Assembly: GCA_020465985.1 (NCBI GenBank)
Contig: JAANYP010003713.1
Location: 1-64,000, forward strand
Direction of reading: 5' to 3'
Source of the DNA: Centrapalus pauciflorus
Taxonomy: Eukaryota > Streptophyta > Magnoliopsida > Asterales > Asteraceae
DNA length: 64,000 bases
Both the position numbers and the translations under genes were made by a program. Positions 29,052 through 41,540 of this stretch are shown one piece after another (the first letter of the stretch is position 1; each line of letters starts with the position of its first letter). Under the pieces are notes generated by a model. That model was not told the origin of the DNA. It saw only the letters and a list, made by a program, of their open reading frames with translations, and did not search any database.

Positions 29052-31219
29052 TCAAGCGGACTTCTTAGGCTCCAACTTCAACAAATCTTCAACAGAGCGT
29101 TCCGGATGATCGACAATGTCTGTCACAAAGGGATAGGTGGCCCGACTTAAAGAAATAATGGCCTCAGACATCTTCTCACCAGCAGACTCATCATAACCTT
29201 CCAACTGAGTCACTGTAACATCCTCCTGAAACTTGTCAGCATGTTTTACCAAGCTCTGATGACGGCCCACCTTCACAGCCATCCTCTGCAAATCAGCCAG
29301 GAGAACGCAATACTCACTACTCTTATGAAGCTTCTGAACAACAGCAGGGATCGCCAAACTGATTAGTTTCTTCTTCTCCTCACGAATCTTTAAAAGATCA
29401 TCGGTAGACTGATCATAAGCCTTACTCAGATCCAAGAAGGCTCTGTTGGCATCATCCAGTCTCTCTTTCAACTCGCGCACTTCCTTATCTTTTCCCTGCA
29501 AAGTCAAAACACAATCTTTCAGTGCAGAAATCTCATATTCTCGTCCATCTAGTTTAGTGCTCATAACACCCATTACCCTTCTCAGCTGGTCTAGCTCTTC
29601 CTTATAGCGACCAGATAGTTTACGTTCTTCAGAAAGATTCGAATTGACTTCCACCAAAGTAGTCTCCTTGCTTTTCAATGCCTCTTCAAGTTGCCCAGCT
29701 TTCTTTTCCCAGGCTTTTCCTGCAGTCACTACCCTCCTAAAATCCCTATCCAAACACATGATGCGGTGGCAAGCATCAGAAGCAAAAGACAAGCTATCCA
29801 CCCCAGTCTGACTCATGCCTTCACAAAAAGTTGTATTAGACAGCTTACGAACACCGGAGGCACGAGCAGGAGTCAAGGCATGCAAACCATACTCAAGGCA
29901 AGAAGCAGGTGTTACTAGCTTATCACTTGACTTGATTTTCCATTTAGGAACATATACCTCCTCCGGAAACTCACTCACTAAGGGGGGAATGTTGGACTTA
30001 TTTCCTACAATTATTTGGGGGGAGGATGGTTTGGCAGCATGAGAGGATGGTTTAGCAGCTTTAGTAGCTTTGTTCTTCTCAGGAGATTTATCAGCTTTGT
30101 CAGGAGAAGGTGAAAGCGACACAGGAGAATTAGGAATTGTCGTTTTTGCACGCTTGGAGGCGACAGTTTTGGCTATGGTTTCCTTTTTTCTTTTGCAAAG
30201 CACAGCTATGCTGGTACCATCATCGACATCATCAAAAAGAGGCTTCGGGGAAACAGTAATAGGGTTAACAGGGCTGTGAGACTGAGTGGATTGGGCATCT
30301 CCAGCTTTGAGAGCCACTTCAGAAACAGGACCAACAACTTGGGTAGTAGAAGCTTCACCCTCAACGCGCTTGGGTTTCACTTTGGCTGTGGAAATGTCCC
30401 CAGACAGCAGCTCCAGCAAACTAACCTCTGCAAAAACAAAAGTAATATACTTTTTTATATAAGATCCTCTAAAACAGTGACGTTTAAAAAGCGGAAAAGG
30501 AAATGATATTTAATAATCATACCCTTTTTACCACAATACAATACTGGAACATGTTGAGGGTGATCCCAAATCTTAGACACCCCAGCAAGAGCCAATACCC
30601 CCTCAGAATAGGGAAAAAGCGGATATTGTTTAGAAATAAGAATGTTTCGGAAGTCATTATCATAGGACCCAGCAGGAGGAAGAAGATTCAAAGAAGTGTC
30701 TACCTTATCTTTCCATATTAAGAGATCAGGCATACAGGAGGGGATGATAGATTGATCAAACCAAAAAAATTTACTTTTCCACTTTTTTAAACCACTCTTC
30801 TTGTCCACCAAGATTTCAGGGCATGGATTAGGGCGTTTTTCAATAGTAAACCAGTTACCGGCTGAAGTGACTCGGAAGAAAGAACGGAACAGTGGCAAAG
30901 TAGGTTCATGGTGATGCGCACGACACACCATCTCAAACAAGATGATTTTTGACACAGCCATGGGGGTTAACTGTGCTACGTGAAGTCTATAATAATTTAA
31001 AACAGCAAGATAAAAAGACGAAAAGGGAAATCGAAGGTTACTTAAGTAAAAGTAATCTATATAAAAAGCGATTTTTCCTTCAGGAGGGTCATGCGCCCTA
31101 TGAGCAGAATCAGGAACAACCATTGAAATCGACGAAGGAATACGCATATCTTCGCGAAGCTTTCTCAATGAAGGTTCAGAAAGTATACTAGATTTCAAAT
31201 GCACGTCGGATTTCGACAT
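29052..31219 (-). CDS. spliced antisense gene of the gypsy element (putative gypsy-type transposon protein)
   Basis: Exon 1 is 31219-30523 and exon 2 is 30427-29052 on the minus strand. The 95-bp intron has a GTATGA donor and TTTTTGCAG acceptor, and the phase closes (G plus AG gives Glu), for about 690 residues. Exon 1 (MSKSDVHLKSSILSEPSLRK...) has the PPEGKIAFYIDYFYLSNLRF and GNWFTIEKRP pattern of the family annotated as putative gypsy-type transposon or plant transposon protein (PF04195-like, from memory). Exon 2 has a Lys/Ser/Pro-rich linker and then a long coiled coil (about 29750-29330). Antisense ORFs of this kind are known in Tat/Retand elements; their function is not established. No stop interrupts either exon, although gag and pol are broken. 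Confidence 0.8.
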
Positions 31220-31832
31220 AATGACAGATAGTATAACAGAAATGAGAAGGAAAGGAACAAGGAAAGAACTAACCTGAAGTCATGAAGAAAACCCTAGAAG
31301 AAGAAGAGGAAAATCGATAAAGAGAGTGAGCGGTTTCAAAAAGAAAGCAATGGAAAGGGGTTTAAATAAAGAAAAGAAGCGCGAATGGGAGAGCACATGG
31401 ATGGCCAGGATTAAAAACGTATAATTACCGAAAAGACGCCTGACACCAGAAGGGCTTTTCAAAAATCAATAGCCGTCATGTCAGCGCAGCACTCGAGGGT
31501 TTCTAATCAGCATTTATGGCCGCCACTCAAGTACCGTGCAAATAGGCATCAGAACACAGTAATACCGCTCACATCCCTAAATAAATTCGCCCTTACAGAT
31601 ACGCAGAGTCGAGTCACTTCAAATTATGACATCGGCATCAGCGAATTCAGCCTCATTAAATCCTAAAGGATGGCATCGGCGGATTTCAAATTATGGCATC
31701 GGCATCAATACGAAAAGCCCTCAAGTTACAGCATCGGTACCAACAGATTCAGTCTATGAGGCGCGGCTTCGGCATAGAGTCTGATAATAAAGCTTCAGCA
31801 ATCCACAGCTTCATCACCAGACTGGGGGGACT
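31220..31832. repeat. gypsy 3' untranslated region with GCATCGGC motif cluster
   Basis: From about 31625 to 31800 the words GGCATCGGC, TTCAAATTATG and CATCGGCATCA recur several times, a short degenerate tandem array next to the 3' LTR. The region upstream of the antisense ATG (31220-31300) should contain that gene's promoter. Confidence 0.6.
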
Positions 31833-32319
31833 TAATGGTATAACCAAAGAACTATAAAAATACGCCATTCAATGCATACCAAAAGAAGAAAAGATACAAA
31901 AAGAATTAATAAGAGGAAAAGGACATATCAGCTTTTCTATCTCAAGAAACCTGTATGGCAAAGAAAGAATACAAAAAGAGGATCTTATATGAAAAAGGAA
32001 AGTCTCCTAATAAGCCGAAGGAGGGAAGTCCAAGGAAACACATATTCAGGACTATCTCCAAAACACGAGGAGGATCGACCAAAAGGAAAGAGGAGCTTTG
32101 CCGGAAGTAGTAGCAGGATTCTCAATATAAACTCATATGCAGAACAGGTTAAGGCATAAAATATCTATTTCATTCGTTTCTTTCAATATCCATATTCCCC
32201 TTCATTTCCTTATACTTACTTAGGCATCGGAGTGGTTTTGCAGGGGCCCCTCCCTGCGAGATCACTGACGAGTTCATTCTGTTTTCAGGGAACCGCTAAT
32301 CAAGCAGACTGAACAAACA
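31833..32319 (+). repeat. gypsy 3' LTR
   Basis: 487 bp. It differs from the 5' LTR at one C/T site (ACTAATAAG against ATTAATAAG), one A/G site near GCAGGAGCCCC and one missing A in GGCATAAAAATAT. Confidence 0.93.
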
Positions 32320-32559
32320 AGGGTACCAACAAACTCATAAACCAAACTGTTGATCGTCCTTACGAAAATGGGCATTATGTTTGGTTTGGGGTTTTGCACT
32401 CCTATTTAAGATTCTAAAGAACCTTAGCACATATCGAATGTTAGTTACAGATTGTGTGTGTTAGATGCTTCAGGCTGTTGATGTTTTAATGATGGATCTT
32501 TTGGAAGTAGGACATTAAGTTCTATAAACTCAATTTTTTTTGTTACACACGTTATATGT

Positions 32560-33060
32560 AAATTATATTAACATTTATATTTTTTATTTTTTTTAACAAC
32601 AAAGAGAATTCGAGACAGGAGCTTCGGCAATGCCATCACCACAAAACCCAAAACCTCGAATTTATTAAATAAGAACAAACTAGCAAGAAGCTAGCAAAGA
32701 TAGCAGAAACAAAGAAATTACAGCAAAGAAAGAGGAAAGGAACACCATAACAGCCACAACAAATTCTTATAATTCCCTATATTTCAGCCAAGAAAACAAA
32801 TTAGCTTGAAATTCGTCATTAATCATCGAAGCCGATTGTCTCAACCCATTGAAAATTAAATTATTCCTAACCTTTCAGATAAACCAAATAATTCCTCCAA
32901 TTGCAGCTTCCAAAAACTTTCTTATCCTCGAATATTTGCCAAGATCCAATATTATTCCCAACATGCCATCCAGATTGTGATGCTCAGCAAGAGAAAAATT
33001 ACACCAAGAAAAAAACCATCTCCAAATCTCCCTAAAAATCATATGGATGATCATGTACAT
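32560..33060 (-). mobile_element. 5'-truncated LINE, 3' end, minus orientation
   Basis: Read on the minus strand, it encodes the zinc-binding C-terminus typical of plant L1 reverse transcriptases (FREIWRWFFSWCNFSLAEHH, then a decayed IWFI..RNNLIFNG). A 3'UTR follows, with GCTAGCTTCTTGCTAG and GAGGTTTTGGGTTTTG, and then an A-rich tail (the T-run at about 32580-32595). Several stops make it a dead fragment. Confidence 0.7.
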
Positions 33061-34875
33061 TTATCATTTACATGAATGATCATTCATACGAATTTTTTGA
33101 TGAACGAAAACTGCATTAGAACCGGGTTGACCTAGACCCAGCAGTAAGAAACAAATATGGGCGGGTTGAATTCACCCGATGTAGTTAGAATAGCACAAAT
33201 TAAATTTGGAGCTCTTCCTGGCCGAGTTATTAAGCAATTTTATACGGTTGAAACTTAATTCAATTATCTATCTTTTGGTATAGAAAACATAAATATAATG
33301 AAATATTTTCGTTACGGTATTTGATCAAACTCACTCCTGTTTTTCGGTTGTTTAAACTATGAAAATCTTTAAAACTAATTTATAAAACCATCATTTTCTT
33401 CAATATATTTACATAAATCTCTAACAATCTAACATAACGAAAAAGGATTTACGAATTTTGGATGAGAATTAATACTTCCATTCAAGTAAGAACCCAAAAA
33501 ATATTCCCCATTTTCTTCTTGTTTTCCTTCAAATTGTTTGGCCCATTTTTGCCATTAGGTTAGGGTTTAGGTCCTAACAATATATACAAGCATGTGATAG
33601 CCGATTTTAAGATTTGATTCGGACCTGAGATAGGGGCGCGAGCCCATGATTGTGATTGTGTCCAAGCAGTGGTTACTACTTTAAAGTTTGATTTAGTAGC
33701 GTAAGTCTAATATCTAATATGTAAATATTATCTTATGATATTCTGGAGCATTGTAGCTTTTAGTAGCGGGTTCTAACATATATATAATAGTAGTTGTTGA
33801 GCCGTTGAGGTAGAGTTGCAAGTATATTTAAGATGCAAATTGCTTACATGATTATTTTGACATGTAGATTTTACTTGTTCCACATACGATCTTTAATTAA
33901 CTTTGGTAAAGCCCTTTTACGTAGCACATTGTTTTATTAGTGGCATACAAATGATGATAATTATTCCATGAGTTATTTCAGTAACATTTGTTTTTGATTT
34001 CATCTGTATTGTTGAATCGCTCTCAACCTTATTATTGTTCAATAGTGACTCTTTGCCGTTATTCGAAAAGTAACATTGCGTTTGACAACGAGTAACAAAA
34101 CTCTTGGATTACTAACCATTGTATGCAAGCTTCATAGTGGTTTTCTAAGGAAATTTTTATTTCAGTAGTAACTTTTAAAAGTATTTTTACTTTCACTATC
34201 TTTATGTTGATTAAAAAGTCATGTGGATATTGATACTTATGTTAACCGTGACAGATCTTATTTTAAATCTGTTCATGTTATTTGGGATCAAGATCAACCG
34301 TTCATATTATTTCGGGATCAATAACTTAGTGGTTGTGATGACGTGATATTTTATTGAAATTGCATGTGTACGCTGTCTTTCTTGATAATTATTAATCTGT
34401 TAGCAAAAATATGTAGCTATTTTTTTTGTTCAGCAAAACTTTTCTTTAACATCTTGGTACCGACAAACCCTTTGGTTAAAATATGTAGCCATTTAGCTGT
34501 CAAAACTAACCGTTTAACACTAATAATATAATTTACAAAGTTACTTTTCAGATTTCGCCAAATATTCTGCCAACGGTTCAGAATCTATGTCATGGCTTCA
34601 TCCCATTTTTCTCCACCACACAAAACACTCCCACAAAACCCAAAACATGATCATCAAAACTTCTGATCCTCACTTGCCACATGTCACTCAGTCATTGGTC
34701 CCTTTCTCAAAATCTCCTTCCACGTCAGCACCCTCCACTCCTTTTCCACCCTCCAGAACAACCCACACACTCACACAGTGATCAAAACGACATTATCATC
34801 ATGATTAACCACCAACTCTCATCAATCTTTTCTTGAATTCTTAAACTTGAAAAATCATACCAAGAAAATTATGCT
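33061..34875. other. spacer and TROL upstream region
   Basis: 33061-34560 is AT-rich without a supported feature. From 34561 the sequence becomes C-rich and promoter-like. It includes CCACGTCAG (ACGT core, about 34720), GCCACATGTCAC (about 34675) and a CT/CA-rich leader running to the ATG at 34876. Confidence 0.5.
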
Positions 34876-37800
34876 ATGGAAGCCCTCAATGCAAATGTGT
34901 TAAAACCCATTTCTGTTCTTAAACCACAACCCAAAAAGCACTCATCTTTCCCCTCAATTCCCCACTTCAAAATCTCAAAACCCCAATTTCCTGGCACAAG
35001 TTTAGTGCTTTCGTCATCTTTTCTCATCAATTCTGCTTATGCAAAAGCACTTACTTATGAAGAAGCACTAAACCAATCAACAACAGCTTCTGATTCCTCA
35101 GTCTCACTACCTGATTTAGATGTTAGTGGTGTTATTGATGGTATAATTAAATTTGGGGTGGAGAATCCGGTGGTGGTAGCTGGCGGTGCCGCCGTGTTGG
35201 CAGTTCCATTAATTGTATCTCAATTGTTTGGGAAGAGTAAGCCATGGGGTGTGCAGACTGCAAGAATTGCTTATGAGAAATTGGGTGAGGATGAAAATGC
35301 TCAATTGCTTGATATTAGGGCTAATTCTGAAATTAGGGAAATGGGTAGTCCGGATATTAGGGGTTTGAAGAAGAAGACGATACGGGTTGCGTATAATCGT
35401 GATGATAAGTCGGGGTTCTTGAAGAAGCTGGCTTTGAAGTTCAAAGAACCAGAGAACACCACATTGTTTATTTTGGACAAGTAAGGGAATAAAACTATAT
35501 CTCTTTTTTTAAAATGATTTTGGGTTTTTGAGATCTTATTTTAAGGTTAAGTTTATGCTAAATTTATGTTCATGAAAATGTTTATGAATAGGTACAGTGT
35601 GTTGGACTAGCAATTAAGCTGATTATTGTGATTTGAAGTCGTAATAATTAGTATTGAAACTTGGGTGGTGATTATATAGGGTCATAACAATCATATGTGG
35701 AAACAGGGAGGAAAAAAAAAAAGGTAACCCACACTATGGAGGTCCCACAACCAACATGGATGAGGGTGTTTCCGTTGGACCTCTACTTTAGATTTCATGT
35801 TTCCAACTACTAGGCTACTATTGCGGGGACAAAATATTGATGGGAAGTTGCTATAAGAAAATTGACTGTTTATAAAATGTAAGGTTAACTACCTTTCTAT
35901 TGAGTCTTGGCGCTGTTTGTTTAGTGGCTTAGCGAAGTTGGGTTCATGCATGGCTTAGCGACCATCTATTGAATCTTTAAATTTTGTTTTTGTAATCGTG
36001 TAATTTGGATCTTTGCATTGTTTGTATAGTTGTCTTTTTCTCTTGCGCCTTGCTAGAGTTTTCGTAATAAAATTTTTGCTGTTAAAAAAACTAACTTTCT
36101 ATTGCTTTGAGAAGTAATTAGCGGATTCACATTCTTCAAGTTGCAATAATCACTTTGGAAATGCACATTCTAAATCCCTTTGTTTACAAAATATTGCTTT
36201 TTGAACCATCACACTTGTTTACAAAATAGTACTTCGACAAGTTATGAAAATGTCAAGGGTTTATATAATTAAGTAGTAAAACAATTGTACTTTTTTCCGA
36301 TATTGTTTAATTCATTGTACTTTCAAAACCATTCCTAAATCGGTTATTACAGATGTTTAGTGACATTATTATACTTCTGGTGACCTGTTTTAGCGACAAT
36401 TTTACATTTTTAGCAACATTGTATTTATTGAAATTACAATGACTTAAATGATTAGAAAGAAATATGATTACATGAGTGAGATTACTGTAAAAGTATTTTA
36501 CTATTTAATGTCATAAAACCCAAATTTAAGTGCAAAAGAAATCATCTACACTTTTAGAATTGAAGTTGCTTGTTCTTGGATACGAATGCATTTTCAAGTT
36601 AATACTAGAAAGTAGAGACCTCAATGAACAAACAAATTGTGTTGGTCCTTGCACTGAAGAATGTTCGTAGATAGTTAATTTAGGCTATTTCAAGATTACA
36701 AGAAACCTTAACTAAATTGAGTGGATGAATCACTGAACTTGATTTCACATTTCCAATAAACGAAATTTCTTGCCTAAAAAACCTCTTGCTTTTTTAAAGA
36801 ACGGGCTACTGACAAAAGTTGTGTCGGATGTTCTATTCATTTCCTACATTTATATTTCATCAATTAGTCCAAAACTGCCAACACTTGCAGACTTCAAGTC
36901 TTCAACGAGTTTAGCGTTCTCACCAAACTGACTTTGTAATGAAAATTCAAGTTAAATGATTGAAGGCCAAAATATCCCATTAAAGTACAAGCTGTTAACT
37001 AATTGCATTGTGCTTTAGATTTTCAGGCTATTGGATTCTCACCAACATTTTAGTTCTTGTAGCCAGCATTCCAGTTGCATTCATGTCCACAGTTAGTTTT
37101 AGTCATATTTTGAAGTCTCTTAGTTAACTTTATAAGCTATGGTTAGGAAGTAGGAACTCAGATAACAGAAATCATGCATATCAATGTATAAAGTCAATTA
37201 ATATGCTTTCAAGCCTTGAGTTGAGGTTAGGAACTTAGGATTCACAATCAGAAATTCAGAACTCATTTCAGTTCAAGATTTTGAACTAATTTTGCTTAGA
37301 TTTAAATGTTCATAGATGTACCTTAAAACATAAAGAAATATGTTACGATACCATATTAACTCAAAATATCCTTTTGTATTATTACTTTTTGGCCCAAAAG
37401 CATGAAAATGCGCTAAACCGCCCATTTAGAAAAATAACCAAATTTACATATCATCTTATTATGTCATTCTTTTAAATATATTTAAAAAAAATGATACATT
37501 AACTTGGTTCTATAATATTGGGCTAATCTTAGCCCATTTGCATGCATTAGGGCCAAAATTCCCACCTTAAGCCATTTAACATTTTTAATCTATGGGTCCA
37601 TTTGTACGATTTTAGGAGAACCTAGTAGTTATTGTGGGTCCCAATTACCTGATGAAATAAGGAATGTAGGAAAATGATACAAATAAATCCAGAGTTTACT
37701 GAAGTTATTTTCCTATTACCATTTCACCAAGTTTAAAATACTTCATGGTCTTTTTCCTGAAACTAATACATGAAATTTGAGTTGAAGCCAGATTCGATGG

Positions 37801-40800
37801 AAGCTCTGAACTTGTTGCAGAGTTGGTTACCGTTAATGGCTTCAAAGCTGCTTACGCTATAAAAGACGGTGCAGAAGGATCCCGAGGATGGATGGTTTGT
37901 TACTTACATTCCTCTAATCTGTTTTTTGTTTCTTAAAAAAAAAATACATTTTCTTCTTACTCTTTCATGGCTTTTATTTGCACTTATTGTGTACAGAACA
38001 GCGGTCTTCCTTGGATCGCACCACAAAAATCCATTTTTGACTTTGGCGGTGTGACCGATGCCATTGATGGCTTGTTTGGTGTAAGATCTCTCATATAAAC
38101 GCATGTTTGGTGCACTTATATGTATGTATACGACTTAAATTTCCAAAATACTTATTGAAAGCACATATTAGCATTGGCAGATCCAAGATTTCATATGAGG
38201 ATATGCAATTATAAGGTTTATATCACTAACTAGCAATGTACTTTTTCGTTTGTCTCACTAGGTCCTTCACCATTGTACATAATGGTATTGGTTAAATTAT
38301 TATACTTTCATACCCGTCCCGTTTTGCACATTAGTATAAGTAAAGGTCGCTAAAAATGTAAACTTTTTGCTAAAAAGGGACGATAAAAGTGTCACTAAGA
38401 TTCCATATTGGCCAATTTTGAGACGGGTTTTGAAAATATGACTTAATCAGTAAAAAAAAAGGTACAATGACCTAAACCAGGCAATGAAAAGTATGTTACT
38501 TTTTTATAATCTATACCCACAGTATCATTAAAAAAAATTTCAGGTTCCATTACAAAACACTACAAAAAAATATTTTCAGTCTTTGACACAGATCCGGCCC
38601 TGCATATGAGTATATCTTCATGGAGTAGTTAATACTAAAGTTTAACTTATTTCTGTTTTGTAAGAAAAGATCTGATCTGAATTGACTTCCAGGAGGGTTC
38701 TGATGCTGTATCTGTGATTTTTGGCATCGCTGCAGCTACAGGACTAGGTTTCTTAGCATTTTCTGAGGTCAGGATCTTGAATGTGTCCTTAAGACGGAAT
38801 TTTCTTCTTCGTTTTTAGAGTATTGGTCTCGGTGTGAATAATTTGATCGTATGCAGGTTGAAACGATACTTGAGGTCTTGGGTTCTGCTGCCTTAGTGCA
38901 ACTTATCAGCAAGAAGCTACTATTTGAAGAGGTAATATATTCCTTTCATTTCATTGTTTCAGCTGTTTTCATGCTTATAAATACCATTCAATCTTCGAGA
39001 TCAGATCTACCATTATTCAAATTTTTTACTTCTACTTCTTAATCGAGAGCTTGATCTTAAGTTCAGGGCCGTCCCATTGATTTCGGAGGCCCTGTGCATG
39101 CGATTACAACATAGACTATTAAATATTTTAAACTAGTAAATTGTTCATTTTGAGACTCAATTTTAATAGGTAAACTAGAGGTCGTGAACGACAAAAAAAT
39201 ATGATTAGTGAGAGATTAATAATAATAATAATACAAATCAAATTAAATTTGACATAAATTTCATTTTAACGCACCTATGCACAACGTGTATGCGTCAAAT
39301 GCAAAAAAAAAAAAAAAATTATTATTGACTCGAACTTAAATCTGTATTATGACCGTGAGACCCTATGAAATTTGAGACTCTGTGCGGTCGAGCCTTCCGC
39401 ACACCCTAAAAGCCACCCCTGCTTAAGTTGTTCGTATATATGATACACTAAAATATCTTCAGCCACTTGATAAAAGGGTATCTTATTATATAGTAATTTA
39501 CTTTCCTATTTGTCTCGTTTAGGTCATCATATCTTATTCTGTACCATTTAAGTTATTGTACTTTTGAAACTTGTCCCAATTTGGTCATTATCATAAATAA
39601 ATTGTTGCTAAAAATGTCACAAAAATATAAGCGGAGATTTAAAGTAAATGACCAATTTGGGATAATAGACTTTAAAAGTACAGTGACTTAAAAGTACGGA
39701 AAATAATACAATGATTAAGTGAGTGAAATGAAAAAGTATGTTACTATTTAACGATATAAACCCTCTGATAAGTAGCCTTGTCGGTTTTTATATATTTGTT
39801 TTCCATGGCAGGATCGAAGAAAAACTCTAAAAGAAGTTGATGAATTCTTGAACGTGAAAGTCGGGCCCAAGGAGTTCCTAAGTGATATCAAGGTACTTAA
39901 TCATGCGCATTTTACTTGCGGTTTTGAATGTAATTGAACAATTGAAAATTTTTCAGGATATCGTAAAAGCACTTCTACCATCTGTAACTAGCAATACACT
40001 TCCTGTGCCAACAACTACGAGCGAAGAACCCATTGTCGAGCCTACTAACTCCGCCCCACCTACGAGCGAAGAACCCATTGTCGAGCCTACTAACTCCGCC
40101 CCACCGGAGGTGCAAGCTGAAGCAGCAACATCAATAGACCCTGCTCCACAAGTCAACTCGGTCCCTAAAGCCGAAGCTGAAGAAACACTTCCTAAACCTT
40201 CACGCCCACTATCACCGTACCCTTATGTAAGTTCTCTAAGTTCACCTTTAGCGAGTTTCAAAACCAAGCACTTAAAAGGGCTCATTTGCTACAACTACAA
40301 TCTCATAATAGTTGTTGAGCCTGTAAGCGAGCCAAACCGAACTCGAGCCTGATAAGGCTTGAGCTCGGCTCATTTCAAACTTTATGTGTGAAGCTCGAGC
40401 TTGTTCATGACTAGTTTTACAGGCTCCAGCTCTGTTCAGTCTTGGCTCGTTTATTATATAATTAATATTATCATAAAATCTTTTTACAAGCAGTATTTTT
40501 TATTTAATTTAATATAAAAATATATTATGTATGTGTGTGTATATAAAATAGTTCGATTGAGTACCACATGTTAGTGGAGTACTCTGCGCACCAGTGAACG
40601 CATGGGTATTGGCAATATTAGGCTACTTGTAAAAATCACACACATTCATAGCTTTTAGTTCCTTAAAACTCATTTGAACATGAAAAAGTATATGGGAAAA
40701 TTCGTATCGTGAACATATGTTCATTGTTAATGGGAACATGCATGTTTCACATAGTTTCAAGGTGTGTAAAGCTCGTTTCCTAAATGAGCTCGTCTAAGTC

Positions 40801-41540
40801 AAGCTTATTTTGAGCTTTAAACGAATCAAGCCTGAGTAACTCACGAGTAGCTTGGCTCGCTTACACCTCTAGTAGCAACAAATTTAGGATTTTCGATGAG
40901 AGCATATATGCATACCATGACATAATAACTTTCAAGGGATGATGCACTATTATAACAACTTTTTATTTATTAATTTTTCTTACCACTATAAAACAAACAT
41001 TAATTTCATAAGAATTTCAGAGTATGCGTATCCACGAAGGTTCACCCTAGTATATTAAGCATGGTTCAAATACGTATATGCACAAGTCACGAAATCATGG
41101 CTGGCCCAATTCACAAAATGTCACGTAGGTTGTCGATAAAGGTTCAATTTTTCCAAAACGATGCGATCATGACACCCTTGAAGGTTTCTGACTAAAGAAA
41201 TCATTTTAGAACTTGTCATCAACAGAGTTTCAGTTTTTTTCAATTCATAATGAAGAAAATCACTATGCTATACTTTTGCATTTTCCTGATTAAGGTAACT
41301 TCTGAAGATCATGTTTGACCAATAAAAAGTCAAGCATATCATTGATAAAACTTTTCAATATTTTTGTTATCAGAACTGATGAAAATCAATATGCCCTTTA
41401 GAATTTCTGATTTAGCACATAGTTTTTACTTTGAATGCTGCTAAAATGTTTCTGTTTCTGTTTCTGATTCTGTTTACGTTTTCACATTGCAGTACCCAGA
41501 TTTCAAGCCTCCTACGTCTCCTACGCCTTCACAACCATAG
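34876..41540 (+). CDS. TROL: TROL/STR4, thylakoid rhodanese-like protein (8 exons)
   Basis: Exons: 34876-35480, 37792-37894, 37997-38080, 38693-38767, 38857-38931, 39812-39892, 39957-40226 and 41493-41540, all GT-AG and phase-consistent; 446 residues. Residues 1-about 56 form a chloroplast targeting region (SAYAKA). A first membrane helix spans about 98-117, the rhodanese-like domain about 123-240, and a second helix lies near 268-287. A Pro/Glu-rich linker and the FNR-binding C-terminus (YPDFKPPTSPTPSQP) follow. The rhodanese active site has LDKFDGSS where the catalytic Cys would be, so no sulfurtransferase activity is expected, as reported for Arabidopsis TROL. TROL docks ferredoxin-NADP reductase at the thylakoid. 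Exon 7 carries an exact 45-bp tandem duplication. The likely counterpart is At4g01050. Confidence 0.95.
35903..36090 (+). mobile_element. short 5'-truncated LINE with target duplication
   Basis: A ~188-bp plant L1 3' tail (CTTGCGCCTTGCTAGAG, TAATAAAATTTTTGCTGTT, then A7). It is flanked by near-identical 14-bp duplications, CTACCTTTCTATTG (35889-35902) and CTAACTTTCTATTG (36091-36104), diagnostic of L1-type insertion. Confidence 0.8.
36240..36530. mobile_element. interspersed repeat, copy 1 of 3 in TROL introns
   Basis: It shares with 38236-38515 and 39490-39770 the ordered words for a tract opening near TACTTTCAAAAC, a TTAGTGACA/CTAAAAATGT centre and an end near AAGTATTTTACTATTTAA. It has imperfect inverted ends (GTCATTGTACTTT type). 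Probably an old non-autonomous DNA element. Confidence 0.45.
38236..38515. mobile_element. interspersed repeat, copy 2 of 3 in TROL introns
   Basis: In intron 3. It shares GGTACAATGACCTAAA and AAAAGTATGTTACTTTTTT with the copy in intron 5. Flanking GGCAGATCC (about 38175) and GATCCGGCCCTG (about 38590) could be the decayed ends of a hAT into which it inserted. Confidence 0.45.
39064..39421 (+). mobile_element. hAT non-autonomous element in TROL intron 5
   Basis: 358 bp, starting CAGGGCCGTCCC and ending AAAGCCACCCCTG. It is flanked by a perfect 8-bp duplication CTTAAGTT (39056-39063 and 39422-39429), as expected for hAT. The copy at 42564-42912 is homologous along its length. Confidence 0.88.
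39490..39770. mobile_element. interspersed repeat, copy 3 of 3 in TROL introns
   Basis: In intron 5, after the hAT. The inner inverted words TTATTGTACTTTTGAAAC and ACTTTAAAAGTACAGTGA suggest a decayed MITE. It resembles the copies at about 36240 and 38236. Confidence 0.45.
40015..40105 (+). repeat. exact 45-bp in-frame tandem duplication in TROL exon 7
   Basis: The 15-residue unit TSEEPIVEPTNSAPP occurs twice in a row with identical DNA, within the Pro/Glu-rich linker ahead of the FNR-binding tail. The frame is kept. Confidence 0.92.
40227..41492 (+). other. TROL intron 7 with GAGC-rich transposon
   Basis: About 40318-40872 is bounded by CTGTAAGCGAGCCAA on the left and TTGGCTCGCTTACACCTCTA on the right, inverted ends of a common plant hAT-like repeat. 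Inside it, at about 40550-40610, lies a fragment (TTGAGTACCACATGTTAG) related to the (TA)n-associated elements near 57-63 kb. The rest is AT-rich. Confidence 0.55.

Larger units (their letters stand above)
35481..37791 (+). other. TROL intron 1 with LINE and other repeats
   Basis: 2,311 bp. It holds the truncated LINE at 35903-36090 and a repeat at about 36240-36530 that resembles stretches in introns 3 and 5. The rest is AT-rich without features. Confidence 0.6.

Noticed and set aside
37869..38054. 61-residue frame overlapping TROL exons 2 and 3
   Set aside because: Wrong frame reading through intron 2; the spliced TROL model explains the region.
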